Assembly (NCBI RefSeq): GCF_023094165.1
Contig: NZ_JALMDK010000003.1
Location: 620,001 to 684,000, forward strand
DNA: 64,000 nt
Direction: 5' to 3'
Source: Crossiella sp. S99.2
GTDB lineage: Bacteria > Actinomycetota > Actinomycetes > Mycobacteriales > Pseudonocardiaceae
Shown here in pieces: positions 48,938 to 57,500 of this stretch. Position numbers and translations under genes: made by a program. The notes under the pieces are model-generated. The model had not been told where the DNA came from. It was given only the letters and a program-made list of their open reading frames with translations, and searched no databases. Position 1 is the first letter of the stretch. Each line of letters starts with the position of its first letter.

Positions 48938-49938
48938 GTCCCCTGCGCACCTGGAGCGCGCTGGCCCAGAACCGGCGCAAGCCCAGCGAGTACGAGATCG
49001 TCAGCCACGAAACCAACTACACCACCCGGCGGATCCGCTCGGCCCCACTGGAACAGAGCCCCACCTCCCCCGCCAACCTGTGGCTGACCACCTACCGCGA
49101 CCAGTCCCGGTTGCAGACCTCGGACTGGAGCGCCTTCCGCGATCCGGACGCGCTGACCTACCGCCGCTACGTCGCCGAGGCCCGCGACCGGGAGACCGCG
49201 GTGGCCAACCTGCTCGCGGAGTTCGCCGACGCCGGGCACGACGCCACGCTGTCCCCCCAGTGGCGGCAGCGGCTGCGATTGTTGTTCACCACCACCCGCT
49301 ACCACTGCCACGCCGCCCAGCTGCTCCAGTCCTATCTCGCGCTGCTGGCCCCCACCTCCTACCTGACCAACGCGGCCTCCTTCGCTATGGCCGACCAGCT
49401 ACGCCGCACCTCGCACATCGCCTACCGCACCAGGGAATTGCAGACCGCCTGGCCGCTGGACGGGTTCGGCAGCACCGAACGGCACCTGTGGCAGTCGGAT
49501 CCGGCCTGGCAGCCCGCACGTCGGGCGATGGAGGAGGCGCTGGCCACCTACGACTGGGGCGAGGCGTTCACCACCGCCAACCTGGTGCTGCTGCCCACCC
49601 TGGACGCCCTGCTGCTCGACGGCCTGGGCGCGGCCGCCAGGGAGGCGGGCGACCAGCTCACCTGGCTGCTGCTGGAAAACCTGGCCGCCGACTCCGCACG
49701 GCGGGACCGCTGGAGCGCGGCCGTGGTCGGCTACGCCAACGCCCGCAGTCCCGTGGCCGCCGAGGCCATCGCGGAATGGGCGCGGGCCAGGGCGCCGCTG
49801 GCCGACGCCGCGGTGCGGGCGCTGGCTACCGTGCTCGAACCCGAGGATCCCGACGCGGCCGAGGTGCTCGCCCTGGGCTGCACGGCCGCGCGCACCGCGC
49901 TGTGGGCACGGGCCGGGGTGCGGGCGGTACCGCGGTGA
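48934..49938 (+). CDS. tmoE: Monooxygenase hydroxylase beta subunit
   Basis: 334-aa beta subunit: the diiron fold without metal ligands (SEYEIVSHETNYTTR, LTYRRYVAEARDRETAV, LLQSYLALLAPTSYLTNAASFAMADQLRRTSHIAYRTREL). Length matches TmoE. It pairs with the alpha subunit in the hydroxylase dimer. Overlaps both neighbours by four bases. Confidence 0.93.
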   Translation: MSPLRTWSALAQNRRKPSEYEIVSHETNYTTRRIRSAPLEQSPTSPANLWLTTYRDQSRLQTSDWSAFRDPDALTYRRYVAEARDRETAVANLLAEFADAGHDATLSPQWRQRLRLLFTTTRYHCHAAQLLQSYLALLAPTSYLTNAASFAMADQLRRTSHIAYRTRELQTAWPLDGFGSTERHLWQSDPAWQPARRAMEEALATYDWGEAFTTANLVLLPTLDALLLDGLGAAAREAGDQLTWLLLENLAADSARRDRWSAAVVGYANARSPVAAEAIAEWARARAPLADAAVRALATVLEPEDPDAAEVLALGCTAARTALWARAGVRAVPR

Positions 49939-50279
49939 GCGCCCCGGAACAGGTGGCCGGGCAGTGGGTCAGCGCGCTGCCGGTGGACGAGCTGTGGGAG
50001 GGCGACATGACCGGTGTGGAACTGGCCGGGCACCAGGTGCTGCTGATCAACCTGGACGGCGAGGTGTGCGCCTACCGCAACCAGTGCCCGCACCAGAACT
50101 GGCCGCTGCACGAGGGCGATCTGGACGGCGACACCCTCACCTGCGGCAACCACCTGTGGGAGTTCGACGTGCGCAGTGGTCGCGGCCTCAACCCGGCGAC
50201 CTGCGCGTTGCAGTCCTACCCGGTGCGGGTGGACGAGGGCGTGGTCTGGGTGGAGCTGCCACCGTGCTCCTCGTCGTAG
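49935..50279 (+). CDS. tmoC: Rieske ferredoxin of the monooxygenase
   Basis: 114-aa Rieske [2Fe-2S] protein. Ligands Cys51/His53 (CPHQNWPL) and Cys70/His73 (CGNHLWEF). It carries electrons from the reductase to the hydroxylase diiron site. It is placed after the beta subunit rather than after the gamma subunit as in T4MO, next to its presumed reductase with a 16-base overlap. Confidence 0.93.
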   Translation: MSAPEQVAGQWVSALPVDELWEGDMTGVELAGHQVLLINLDGEVCAYRNQCPHQNWPLHEGDLDGDTLTCGNHLWEFDVRSGRGLNPATCALQSYPVRVDEGVVWVELPPCSSS

Positions 50280-51430
50280 GCGGCGGGGTCGCGGCCGCGA
50301 ACTCCGCGGTCGCGGCCCGCAAGTTCGGCTACCCGGGCCCGATCACCGTGCTGTCCAGGGAAAAACTGCCGCCCTACGACCGGACCCCACTGTCCAAACA
50401 GGTCCTGCTGGACGGCGACCTGACCCCGCCCACGTTGCCGGTGGACTGGACCGGGCTGGACATCACGCTACGCCTGGATGAGACGGCGACCGCGCTGCAC
50501 GACGGTGTGGTGCACACCGAACGCGGCCGCTTTCCCTACCACCACTTGGTGATCGCCACCGGCGCCACCCCCATCCGGCTGCCCGGCGCCGGGACGCCGT
50601 ACCTGCTGCGCACGCACGCGGACGCCTGCCGGTTGCGCGGGCTGATGGCGCGGGCCGGGGAGCTGGTGATCGTCGGGGCCGGGTGGATCGGCGCGGAGGC
50701 CGCCACCGCCGCCCGCGCGCTGGGCTGCCGGGTCACCGTGCTGGACTCGGGCGCCGCGCCGCAGGTCGAGCTGGCCGGGGCGGAGGTGAGCGCGGTCTTC
50801 GCCCGCTGGTACGCCGAGCACGGAATCGAACTGCGGCTCGGGCGGCAGGTGGCCGCGGTCGAACCGGACGCGGTGATCACCACCACCGGCGAGGTCTTCC
50901 CGGCCACCGCCGTGCTGGTCGGGGTGGGCGCCCGGCCCGCGGTGGACTGGCTGGCGGGCTCGGCGGTACGGGTCGACGGCGGCGTGCTGGTCGACCCGCA
51001 CCTGCGCACCAACCTCGACGGCGTGTACGCAGCCGGCGATGTGGCCAGCTACCAGTCGCGGCGCTACGCCCGCCTGCTGCGCTGCGAGCACTTCGCCGAC
51101 GCGCAGAACTCCGCGGTGGTGGTCGGGCAGAACCTCAACGGCAAGGACGGCGTCTACGATCCGGTGCCCTACGGCTGGTCCGAGCAGTTCGGCCACCGGG
51201 TGCAGTTCCTCGGCCACCACGACCCCGGCGACGAACCGCTCTGGCGCGGCGCACCCACCGACCCACGCTGGAGCGCCTGCTGGCTGCGCGCGGACCGGCT
51301 GCGCGCCATCCTGGCGGTCAACGCACCCCAGGACATCCTGCACGCGCGCAAGATCATGCAGAACGACCTGCCGCTGGACCCCACTCGGCTCGCCGACCCC
51401 GGCATCCCGCTCAAGCGCGCCGTCGCCTGA
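50264..51430 (+). CDS. BphA4-type ferredoxin reductase of the monooxygenase
   Basis: 388-aa FAD protein: VVGGGVAAANSAVAA, PYDRTPLSKQVL, VIVGAGWIGAEAATAA, GVYAAGDVAS and a C-terminal reductase domain ending in a short hydrophilic tail. There is no plant-type [2Fe-2S] domain, so it is not a TmoF-type reductase; it is of the BphA4/RubA2 group and must use the Rieske ferredoxin as sole mediator. GTG 50264 is the start (GGAG upstream) and overlaps the Rieske gene by 16 bases. Similar in layout to the reductase at 43417-44664. Confidence 0.92.
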   Translation: MLLVVGGGVAAANSAVAARKFGYPGPITVLSREKLPPYDRTPLSKQVLLDGDLTPPTLPVDWTGLDITLRLDETATALHDGVVHTERGRFPYHHLVIATGATPIRLPGAGTPYLLRTHADACRLRGLMARAGELVIVGAGWIGAEAATAARALGCRVTVLDSGAAPQVELAGAEVSAVFARWYAEHGIELRLGRQVAAVEPDAVITTTGEVFPATAVLVGVGARPAVDWLAGSAVRVDGGVLVDPHLRTNLDGVYAAGDVASYQSRRYARLLRCEHFADAQNSAVVVGQNLNGKDGVYDPVPYGWSEQFGHRVQFLGHHDPGDEPLWRGAPTDPRWSACWLRADRLRAILAVNAPQDILHARKIMQNDLPLDPTRLADPGIPLKRAVA

Positions 51431-51467
51431 TCACTCAGCGCACGGACACCCCGCGTACCGTGCTGGC

Positions 51468-52106
51468 ATGACCGACGCCCCGGCCACCACCGTGATCGCC
51501 CGTGACGGCGTGCACGAGATCGAGATCCAGCGATCCCGGTTCCGGTGCAGCCTGGCCAGGGTGGAGACTGAGGAGGCCGCGACGGAGTTCGTCGCCGGGG
51601 TGCGCAAGGAACACTGGGACGCCAGCCACAACTGCTCGGCGTTCCGGCTCGGCTCCGGCGCGCAGCGCTCCAGTGACGACGGGGAGCCCGCGGGCACCGC
51701 CGGAGTGCCGATGCTGGAGGTCCTCGCCCGGCGGGAGCTGACCGATGTGGTGGCGGTGGTGACCCGGTACTTCGGCGGCACCAAACTCGGCGCGGGCGGG
51801 CTGGTCCGGGCCTACGGGCGGGCGGTGTCGGAGGCGGTGGACGCGGTGGGCACGCTGCGCCGGGGACGGTTCCGCACCCTGGAGATCAGCGCCGCGCACG
51901 CCGAGGCGGGGCGGCTGGAACACACGTTGCGCGCGGCCGGGCACCGGATCGCCGACGTCGGGTACGGCAGCAGCGTGCGGCTCACCGTGCACGTGCCCGA
52001 GGCCGGGGTGGAGGCGTTCCGGCAGTGGCTGGCCGAGCAGACCGCGGGCACCGTCACCGCGACCACCGGCGGCACCGTCGAACTTGACCTGCCGCCTGGG
52101 CGGTGA
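51468..52106 (+). CDS. YigZ/IMPACT-family protein
   Basis: 212-aa protein with the UPF0029 domain: HEIEIQRSRFRCSLARVETEEAATEFVAGVRKEHWDASHNCSAFRLG, then SSDDGEPAGTAGVPMLEVL and VTRYFGGTKLGAGGLVRAYGRAV, which are the family's conserved core, and a C-terminal DUF1949-like ferredoxin-fold domain. The family is linked to translation (the eukaryotic relative binds GCN1) and to RNA or nucleotide binding; molecular function is unsettled. Probably its own transcript, 38 bases after the reductase stop. Confidence 0.92.
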   Translation: MTDAPATTVIARDGVHEIEIQRSRFRCSLARVETEEAATEFVAGVRKEHWDASHNCSAFRLGSGAQRSSDDGEPAGTAGVPMLEVLARRELTDVVAVVTRYFGGTKLGAGGLVRAYGRAVSEAVDAVGTLRRGRFRTLEISAAHAEAGRLEHTLRAAGHRIADVGYGSSVRLTVHVPEAGVEAFRQWLAEQTAGTVTATTGGTVELDLPPGR

Positions 52107-52144
52107 CCGCTGTCCAGCCGGGCACCCTTTGAGGCAGTCAGTCC

Positions 52145-52154
52145 ACCGATCGGT
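52145..52154. promoter_or_regulatory. Palindrome in leader of the S8 operon
   Basis: ACCGATCGGT is a perfect 10-base palindrome, followed directly by TTGACC, in the 102-base gap before the S8 gene. There is no convincing -10 box. Possible operator of the large operon. Confidence 0.3.
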
Positions 52155-52208
52155 TGACCTCACCCGTGCGCCCCCCGACTCTCGGTCACGAGCTGGGAGG
52201 TGGCGCGG

Positions 52209-54533
52209 ATGAGCAATCCGCCTCGGCAAGCCGCGGCGCCCGACCACACCGGCAAGGGTGTGGTGGTGGGGGTGGTGGACAGCGGGATCGACGTGCATCA
52301 CGCCGCGTTCCGGACCAGTCCGACCGGGCCGACCCGGATCGTGCGGTTGCTTGATCAGGTCATCACCACCCGGCAGACCCTCGGCCGCGACGGACCGGTC
52401 GCGCCCGGGTCCACCGTGCGGATCAGCTGGACGGTGCCCGGCGCCGCGACGGGGTTCCGCACCGATGTGCTGACCTTCCCGCTGACCAAGGAGACCTTGC
52501 AGGCCCAGCTGATCCAGCCCGGCCGGATCCCAGCCGCCGACGTGCAGGTCAGCGGCGGCCCGTTCCCGGACCAAGCCCTGGTCATCGACTTCATCGGCAT
52601 CTATGCCGCGGCCACCTTCGATCCCTACAGCCTGGACTCGATCGGGGTGCAGCCCGGCGGCTCGAACTGGACGCCGACCATCAAGTTCGGCCGGGAGTAC
52701 ACCCAGCAGGAGATCAACACGGCGCTGACCGGTGCGGTGGACCCGTTCTACTCCCGGGACGGCGGCTCGGGGCACGGCTCACACGTGATGGGCATCGCCG
52801 CGGGCAATTCGGTCGAGCTGGACGACTCCTCCAGCGCCGACACCGTGGTGGGCATCGCCAAGCAGGCCGAGCTGGTCGCCGTGCGCACCAGTCTCGGTGA
52901 TGACAACGAGATCGTCGAGGCCATCCGGTTCATCCTGGACCAGCCGTGGCGAGCCCCTGGCAGCACGGCCAAACCGGCCGTGGCCAACCTGAGCATCGGC
53001 GGCAGCGACGGTCCGCATGACGGCACCAGCAGGCTGGAACTGGAGCTGGACAAGCTGGTCGCGAACACCAAGGGTCGGGTGATCGTGGTGGCGGCGGGCA
53101 ACGAGGCCGCCAAGGTCGAGGACGATGATCTCTACCGCAAGAGCACCCCCCAGCCCCGCGGCGGCATGCACACCGTGGGCACGGTGCCGGCCGGCACCGA
53201 GAACAAACACACGATCATCGTGCCGGACAACCACACCCAGCTGCTGGAACTGCACGTCTGGTACAGCGGTCCCGGCCGGATCTCCCTGGACCTGGCCGTC
53301 CCGCTGCCCGGCGGCGCCGCCGGCCGGTTCCCCGGATTCGGGCCCACCCTGGCCACGCCGATCCTCCCCGGCACCGGTCCCGATCCCCTCGACGGGAAGT
53401 TCCCGGACCCGCCACCGGTGGCGGTGAACCTGGCCGGGCACGCCGTCCAGGCCTCGTCCACGATCAACAACCTGCCCAGCGGCAAGCGGCACATCTGGTT
53501 GAAGGTCCGGCCGCGCGCCAACGGCACCGTGCTGCCCGGGAACTGGCTACTGGTGCTGCGGCAACTGGAGAACGCCAGTACCCCGTACCACGTCTGGGGC
53601 ATGTACACCGGGCAGGACCGGCACTTCCTGTTCGAGTTCGACAAGCAGGATCCGACCACCACGGTGGAGAACCCGGGCACGGCGCACAACGTGATCACCG
53701 TCGGCGCCTACCACGGCCCGACCGGCACCCGCGGTGAGTTCTCCGGCCGCGGCCCCACCACCGACGTCCGCCCCACCCCCAAACCCGATGTGAGCGCGCC
53801 GGGCATCGCCATCCTCTCCGCCAGGGCAGGCGCCCGGGGCAAGGGCAAGGAGCGCTACGTCGAGCAGAGCGGCAGCAGCCAGGCCGCCCCGTACGTGACC
53901 GGAGTGGTCGCGCTGATGTTGGAGGCCAACGGAAACCTCGGCCACGACAAGATCGCCCAGTTCCTCCGGGAGACCTGCGACAAGCCGGACGGCGTGCCGG
54001 ATCCGCCGCCGCCGGACAGCGGCTGGGGCGCGGGGAAGGTCAACGCGGAGAAGGCGGTGGCCAAGGCCAAGGCCAGCATCGGCGCCACGCTGACGGCGGA
54101 CGAACCGCTGGTGCTGCCCACCGCCGCCTATGTCACCGCCCAGGAACCGGTGACCGAGTTGCTGGCGGCGTTGCGGGCCAGGGTGGAGCACACCGAGGCC
54201 GGACGGTTGCTGGGCAAGCTGATCGGCACCCACGCGCCGGAGATCCAGCGCCTGATCCACCTCCATCGGCGGCTGCTGGTGGCCTGGCTGCGGCTGCACG
54301 GTCCGCAGCTGGTGCGGCTGGCCCTGCACAGCGAACAGTGCCACCGGATCCCGATTCCGGCGCGGCTGGGCGGCAAACCGGTCGCGGCCGGACTGGCCCG
54401 GCTGCTCGACGAGCTGATCCCGTTCGCCGGGCCGGAACTGCGGGCCGACATCGCGCAGTACCGGGAGTTCGTGCTCGCCGTGCCCGGGGTGCCCGCCGAC
54501 GACTACGACCAGCTACCCCGGAATGAGGCGTGA
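52209..54533 (+). CDS. Subtilisin-like (S8) serine protease without signal peptide
   Basis: 774-aa S8 peptidase. Catalytic Asp24 (VVVGVVDSGIDVHH), His189 (GSGHGSHVMGIAAG), oxyanion Asn in VVAAGNEAA (about 298), and Ser557 (SGSSQAAPYVTGVVALM). About 160 residues separate Asp and His, and another insert (about 340-480) lies before the Ser, with beta-rich sequence. The C-terminal 150 residues are mainly helical. No signal, propeptide or anchor, so it is cytosolic or exported with its partners. ATG 52209 with GGGAGG upstream. Its stop overlaps the next start (TGATG), tying it to the large operon. Confidence 0.88.
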   Translation: MSNPPRQAAAPDHTGKGVVVGVVDSGIDVHHAAFRTSPTGPTRIVRLLDQVITTRQTLGRDGPVAPGSTVRISWTVPGAATGFRTDVLTFPLTKETLQAQLIQPGRIPAADVQVSGGPFPDQALVIDFIGIYAAATFDPYSLDSIGVQPGGSNWTPTIKFGREYTQQEINTALTGAVDPFYSRDGGSGHGSHVMGIAAGNSVELDDSSSADTVVGIAKQAELVAVRTSLGDDNEIVEAIRFILDQPWRAPGSTAKPAVANLSIGGSDGPHDGTSRLELELDKLVANTKGRVIVVAAGNEAAKVEDDDLYRKSTPQPRGGMHTVGTVPAGTENKHTIIVPDNHTQLLELHVWYSGPGRISLDLAVPLPGGAAGRFPGFGPTLATPILPGTGPDPLDGKFPDPPPVAVNLAGHAVQASSTINNLPSGKRHIWLKVRPRANGTVLPGNWLLVLRQLENASTPYHVWGMYTGQDRHFLFEFDKQDPTTTVENPGTAHNVITVGAYHGPTGTRGEFSGRGPTTDVRPTPKPDVSAPGIAILSARAGARGKGKERYVEQSGSSQAAPYVTGVVALMLEANGNLGHDKIAQFLRETCDKPDGVPDPPPPDSGWGAGKVNAEKAVAKAKASIGATLTADEPLVLPTAAYVTAQEPVTELLAALRARVEHTEAGRLLGKLIGTHAPEIQRLIHLHRRLLVAWLRLHGPQLVRLALHSEQCHRIPIPARLGGKPVAAGLARLLDELIPFAGPELRADIAQYREFVLAVPGVPADDYDQLPRNEA

Positions 54534-57500
54534 TGTCCGCCGGAACCCTGGAACTGCTCGCCCGTGAACTCGGCGAGGCGTTGCGCCCGCTGGCCGATCG
54601 GCTCGCGCCGGAGACCAGGGAGCAGTTCCTGCTGAGCGAGCTGGGCGTGTGGGCGCCGGGCGGACTGGGCGCCGCGGCCGGGGCCATCGGCACGGTGGTG
54701 GTGCAGGCCGGTGGACTGGCGCCGATCGTGCAGCGGCTGGCCGGGGCGATCAACTCCGGCGACGCCCCCGCGATCCTCGCCGAAGGCGTGACCCTGATCG
54801 GGGCGATCAAGTCCACGCTCAGCGCGGTGGACGCGCTCGGGCCGGCACTGGAATCGGTGGTGTCAGCGGCGGCCGGGCTCACCCCGGCACAGAAGGAACG
54901 GCTGGTCCGGGAGGTTCGGGCACTGCCCAAGCGGCTGATCGACTACGCCGCGGTCACCCACCTGGAACGCACCAACCAGACCCTGGCCGACCTGCTCTCC
55001 GTGCTGGGCATCGTGGACCGGGTGGCGGTGCCCGCCAACCCGGCCGATCCGACCGTGGTGCCGGTGCGCTACCGGGTGCTGCACTTCGACCGGCTACTCA
55101 AGCTGATCACCGATCCGGCGACCATGCTGCGCGAGGCACTCGGCTTCGGCAGGCCGGACTTCGACGGCTCCGAACTGTTCATCCGGCTGGCCAACTACCT
55201 GGCCGCCCAGCACCGCGGCTTCCAGCACCTGAAATTCCCCGGCGGCGCCCGCGGATTCCAGGCCGAAGGCAGCACCCTGACCGTGGACCCGGGCAGCACT
55301 CCCCCGTCGCTGCGCCTGGACACCCAGGCCCAGACCACCGCCGACTTCACCCACACCGTGCAACTCGGTCCACTGTGGACACTGAAGTTCACCAGCCGCT
55401 CCCGGCTGACCGGCCGGGTCCAGGGCCGGATCACCCCGCCGCTGGCCATCTCCATCGAACCCGGCGCCGGTGGCGCACTGGACGCCGAGGTGTCCCTGGA
55501 AGCCAAGCGGCCCAACGACGAACCCATCGTGCTGCTCGGCCAGACCGGGGCCTCCCGGCTGGAGATCGCCCGCTTCGCGCTCGCCCTCGGCCTCCAGGTG
55601 CAGGCCGGCTCCGGGGCGGAACCGACCGTGCAGCTACGCCTCGAAGGCGGGCGGGTGGTCATCGACCTGTCCAAGGCAGACGGGTTCATCAAAACCATCA
55701 CCCGCGGCGCGAAGATCGAATCCGGGTTCGAGCTGCGCGCGCTGTGGTCGCCCTCGACCGGATTACGCCTGGAAGGCAGCGGATCCCTGGACCTGGCACT
55801 GCCGATCAACGTCGGGCTGGGGCCGATCGAGATCACCACCCTGTTCATCGGGGTGGGCATCACCGACGACGCGGCGCCGGTGGAGCTGTCCGGCTCGTTC
55901 AAGGCCGAGCTGGGGCCGATCAAGGCGACCGTGGAACGGCTCGGGGTGATCGCGGACGTGCGGTTCCCCGGCGGTGGCGGCAACCTCGGGCCGGTGGATG
56001 TGGGGTTCCGGTTCAAGGCGCCCAACGGCATCGGGCTCTCGGTGAACGCCGGACTGATCGCCGGCGGTGGATTCCTCTACGCCGACCCGGACCGCGGGGA
56101 GTACGCGGGCGCACTGTCGCTGGAGTTCGCCGGGTTCATCGAGCTGAACGCGATCGGGTTGATCAGCACCCGATTCCCTGATGGCGACAGCGGATTCTCG
56201 CTGTTGATCGTGATCGCCACCGAATTCGGCGGCGGCGGGATCCAGCTGGGCTACGGCTTCACCCTGCTCGCGGTGGGCGGGCTGATCGGGCTCAACCGCG
56301 GCATGGACCTGCAGGCGCTGACCGAGGGCGTGCGCACCGGGTCGATCGAATCGGTGATGTTCCCTCAGGACGTGGTGGCCAACGCGCCGCGGATCATCTC
56401 CGACCTGCGCCGGTTCTTCCCGCCGGAGAAAGGCCATTTCCTGATCGGCCCGATGGCCAAGATCGGCTGGGGCACGCCCACACTGGTCAGCGTCTCGCTC
56501 GGGGTGATCGTGGAAATCCCGCCGGGCACCATCGCGATCCTGGGTGTGCTCAAGTGCATCCTGCCGCACAAGGCATTGCCGCTGATCCAAGTGCAGGTGG
56601 CCTTCGTCGGCGCGTTCGAGCCGGACAAGTCCCGGCTCTGGTTCTACGCCCAGCTGTTCGACTCGCGCATCCTGACCATGACCATCGACGGTGGCATGGG
56701 CCTGCTGGTGGCCTGGGGCGACCACCCCGAGTTCGTGTTGACCGTGGGCGGTTTCCACCCCTCCTTCACCCCGCCGCCGCTGCCGTTCCCGGTGCCGCCG
56801 CGGCTGTCGGTGGACATCCTGAACCAGCCCACCGCGCTGATCCGGGTCTCCGGCTACTTCGCCATCACCAGCAACTCCGCCCAGTTCGGCGCCAAAGCCG
56901 AATTACGCCTGGGGTTCAGCGATTTCGGCCTGCACGGGCACCTGGCCTTTGACGCGTTGTTCCGCTTCTCCCCGTTCTCCTTCGTCATCTCCATCTCCGC
57001 CGGGGTCAGCCTCAAGGCGTTCGGGGTGGGCCTGTTCGGCATCGATCTGCGCTTCCAGCTGGAAGGCCCTGCCCCGTGGCGGGCCGCCGGGCGCGGCTCG
57101 ATCTCGTTGCTGTTCTTCGAGATCTCCGCCGACTTCGACATCAGCTGGGGCGAGAAACGGGACACCACGCTGCCGCCGGTGTCCGTGCTGGAACTGCTCG
57201 GCACCGAACTCAGCAAAACCGAAGGCTGGGAAACCCGGCTGCCTTCTGGGGGCACCAGGGCGCTGGTCACCCTGCGCACCCTGGATCCGGCGAACCCCCT
57301 GGACAACCTGGTGCTGCACCCGTTGGGCAGCCTGTTCATCCGGCAACGGGCACTGCCCCTGGACGTGCGCATCGACAAGGTGGGCCAGCAAGCGCCCAGC
57401 GACGGCAACCGGTTCACCTTCGAACCCAAGCAGAACAGCGGGTTGCGCCGGGTGGCCAGCACCGGCGAGAAGTTCGCCATGGCCCAGTTCCAGCAACTGG

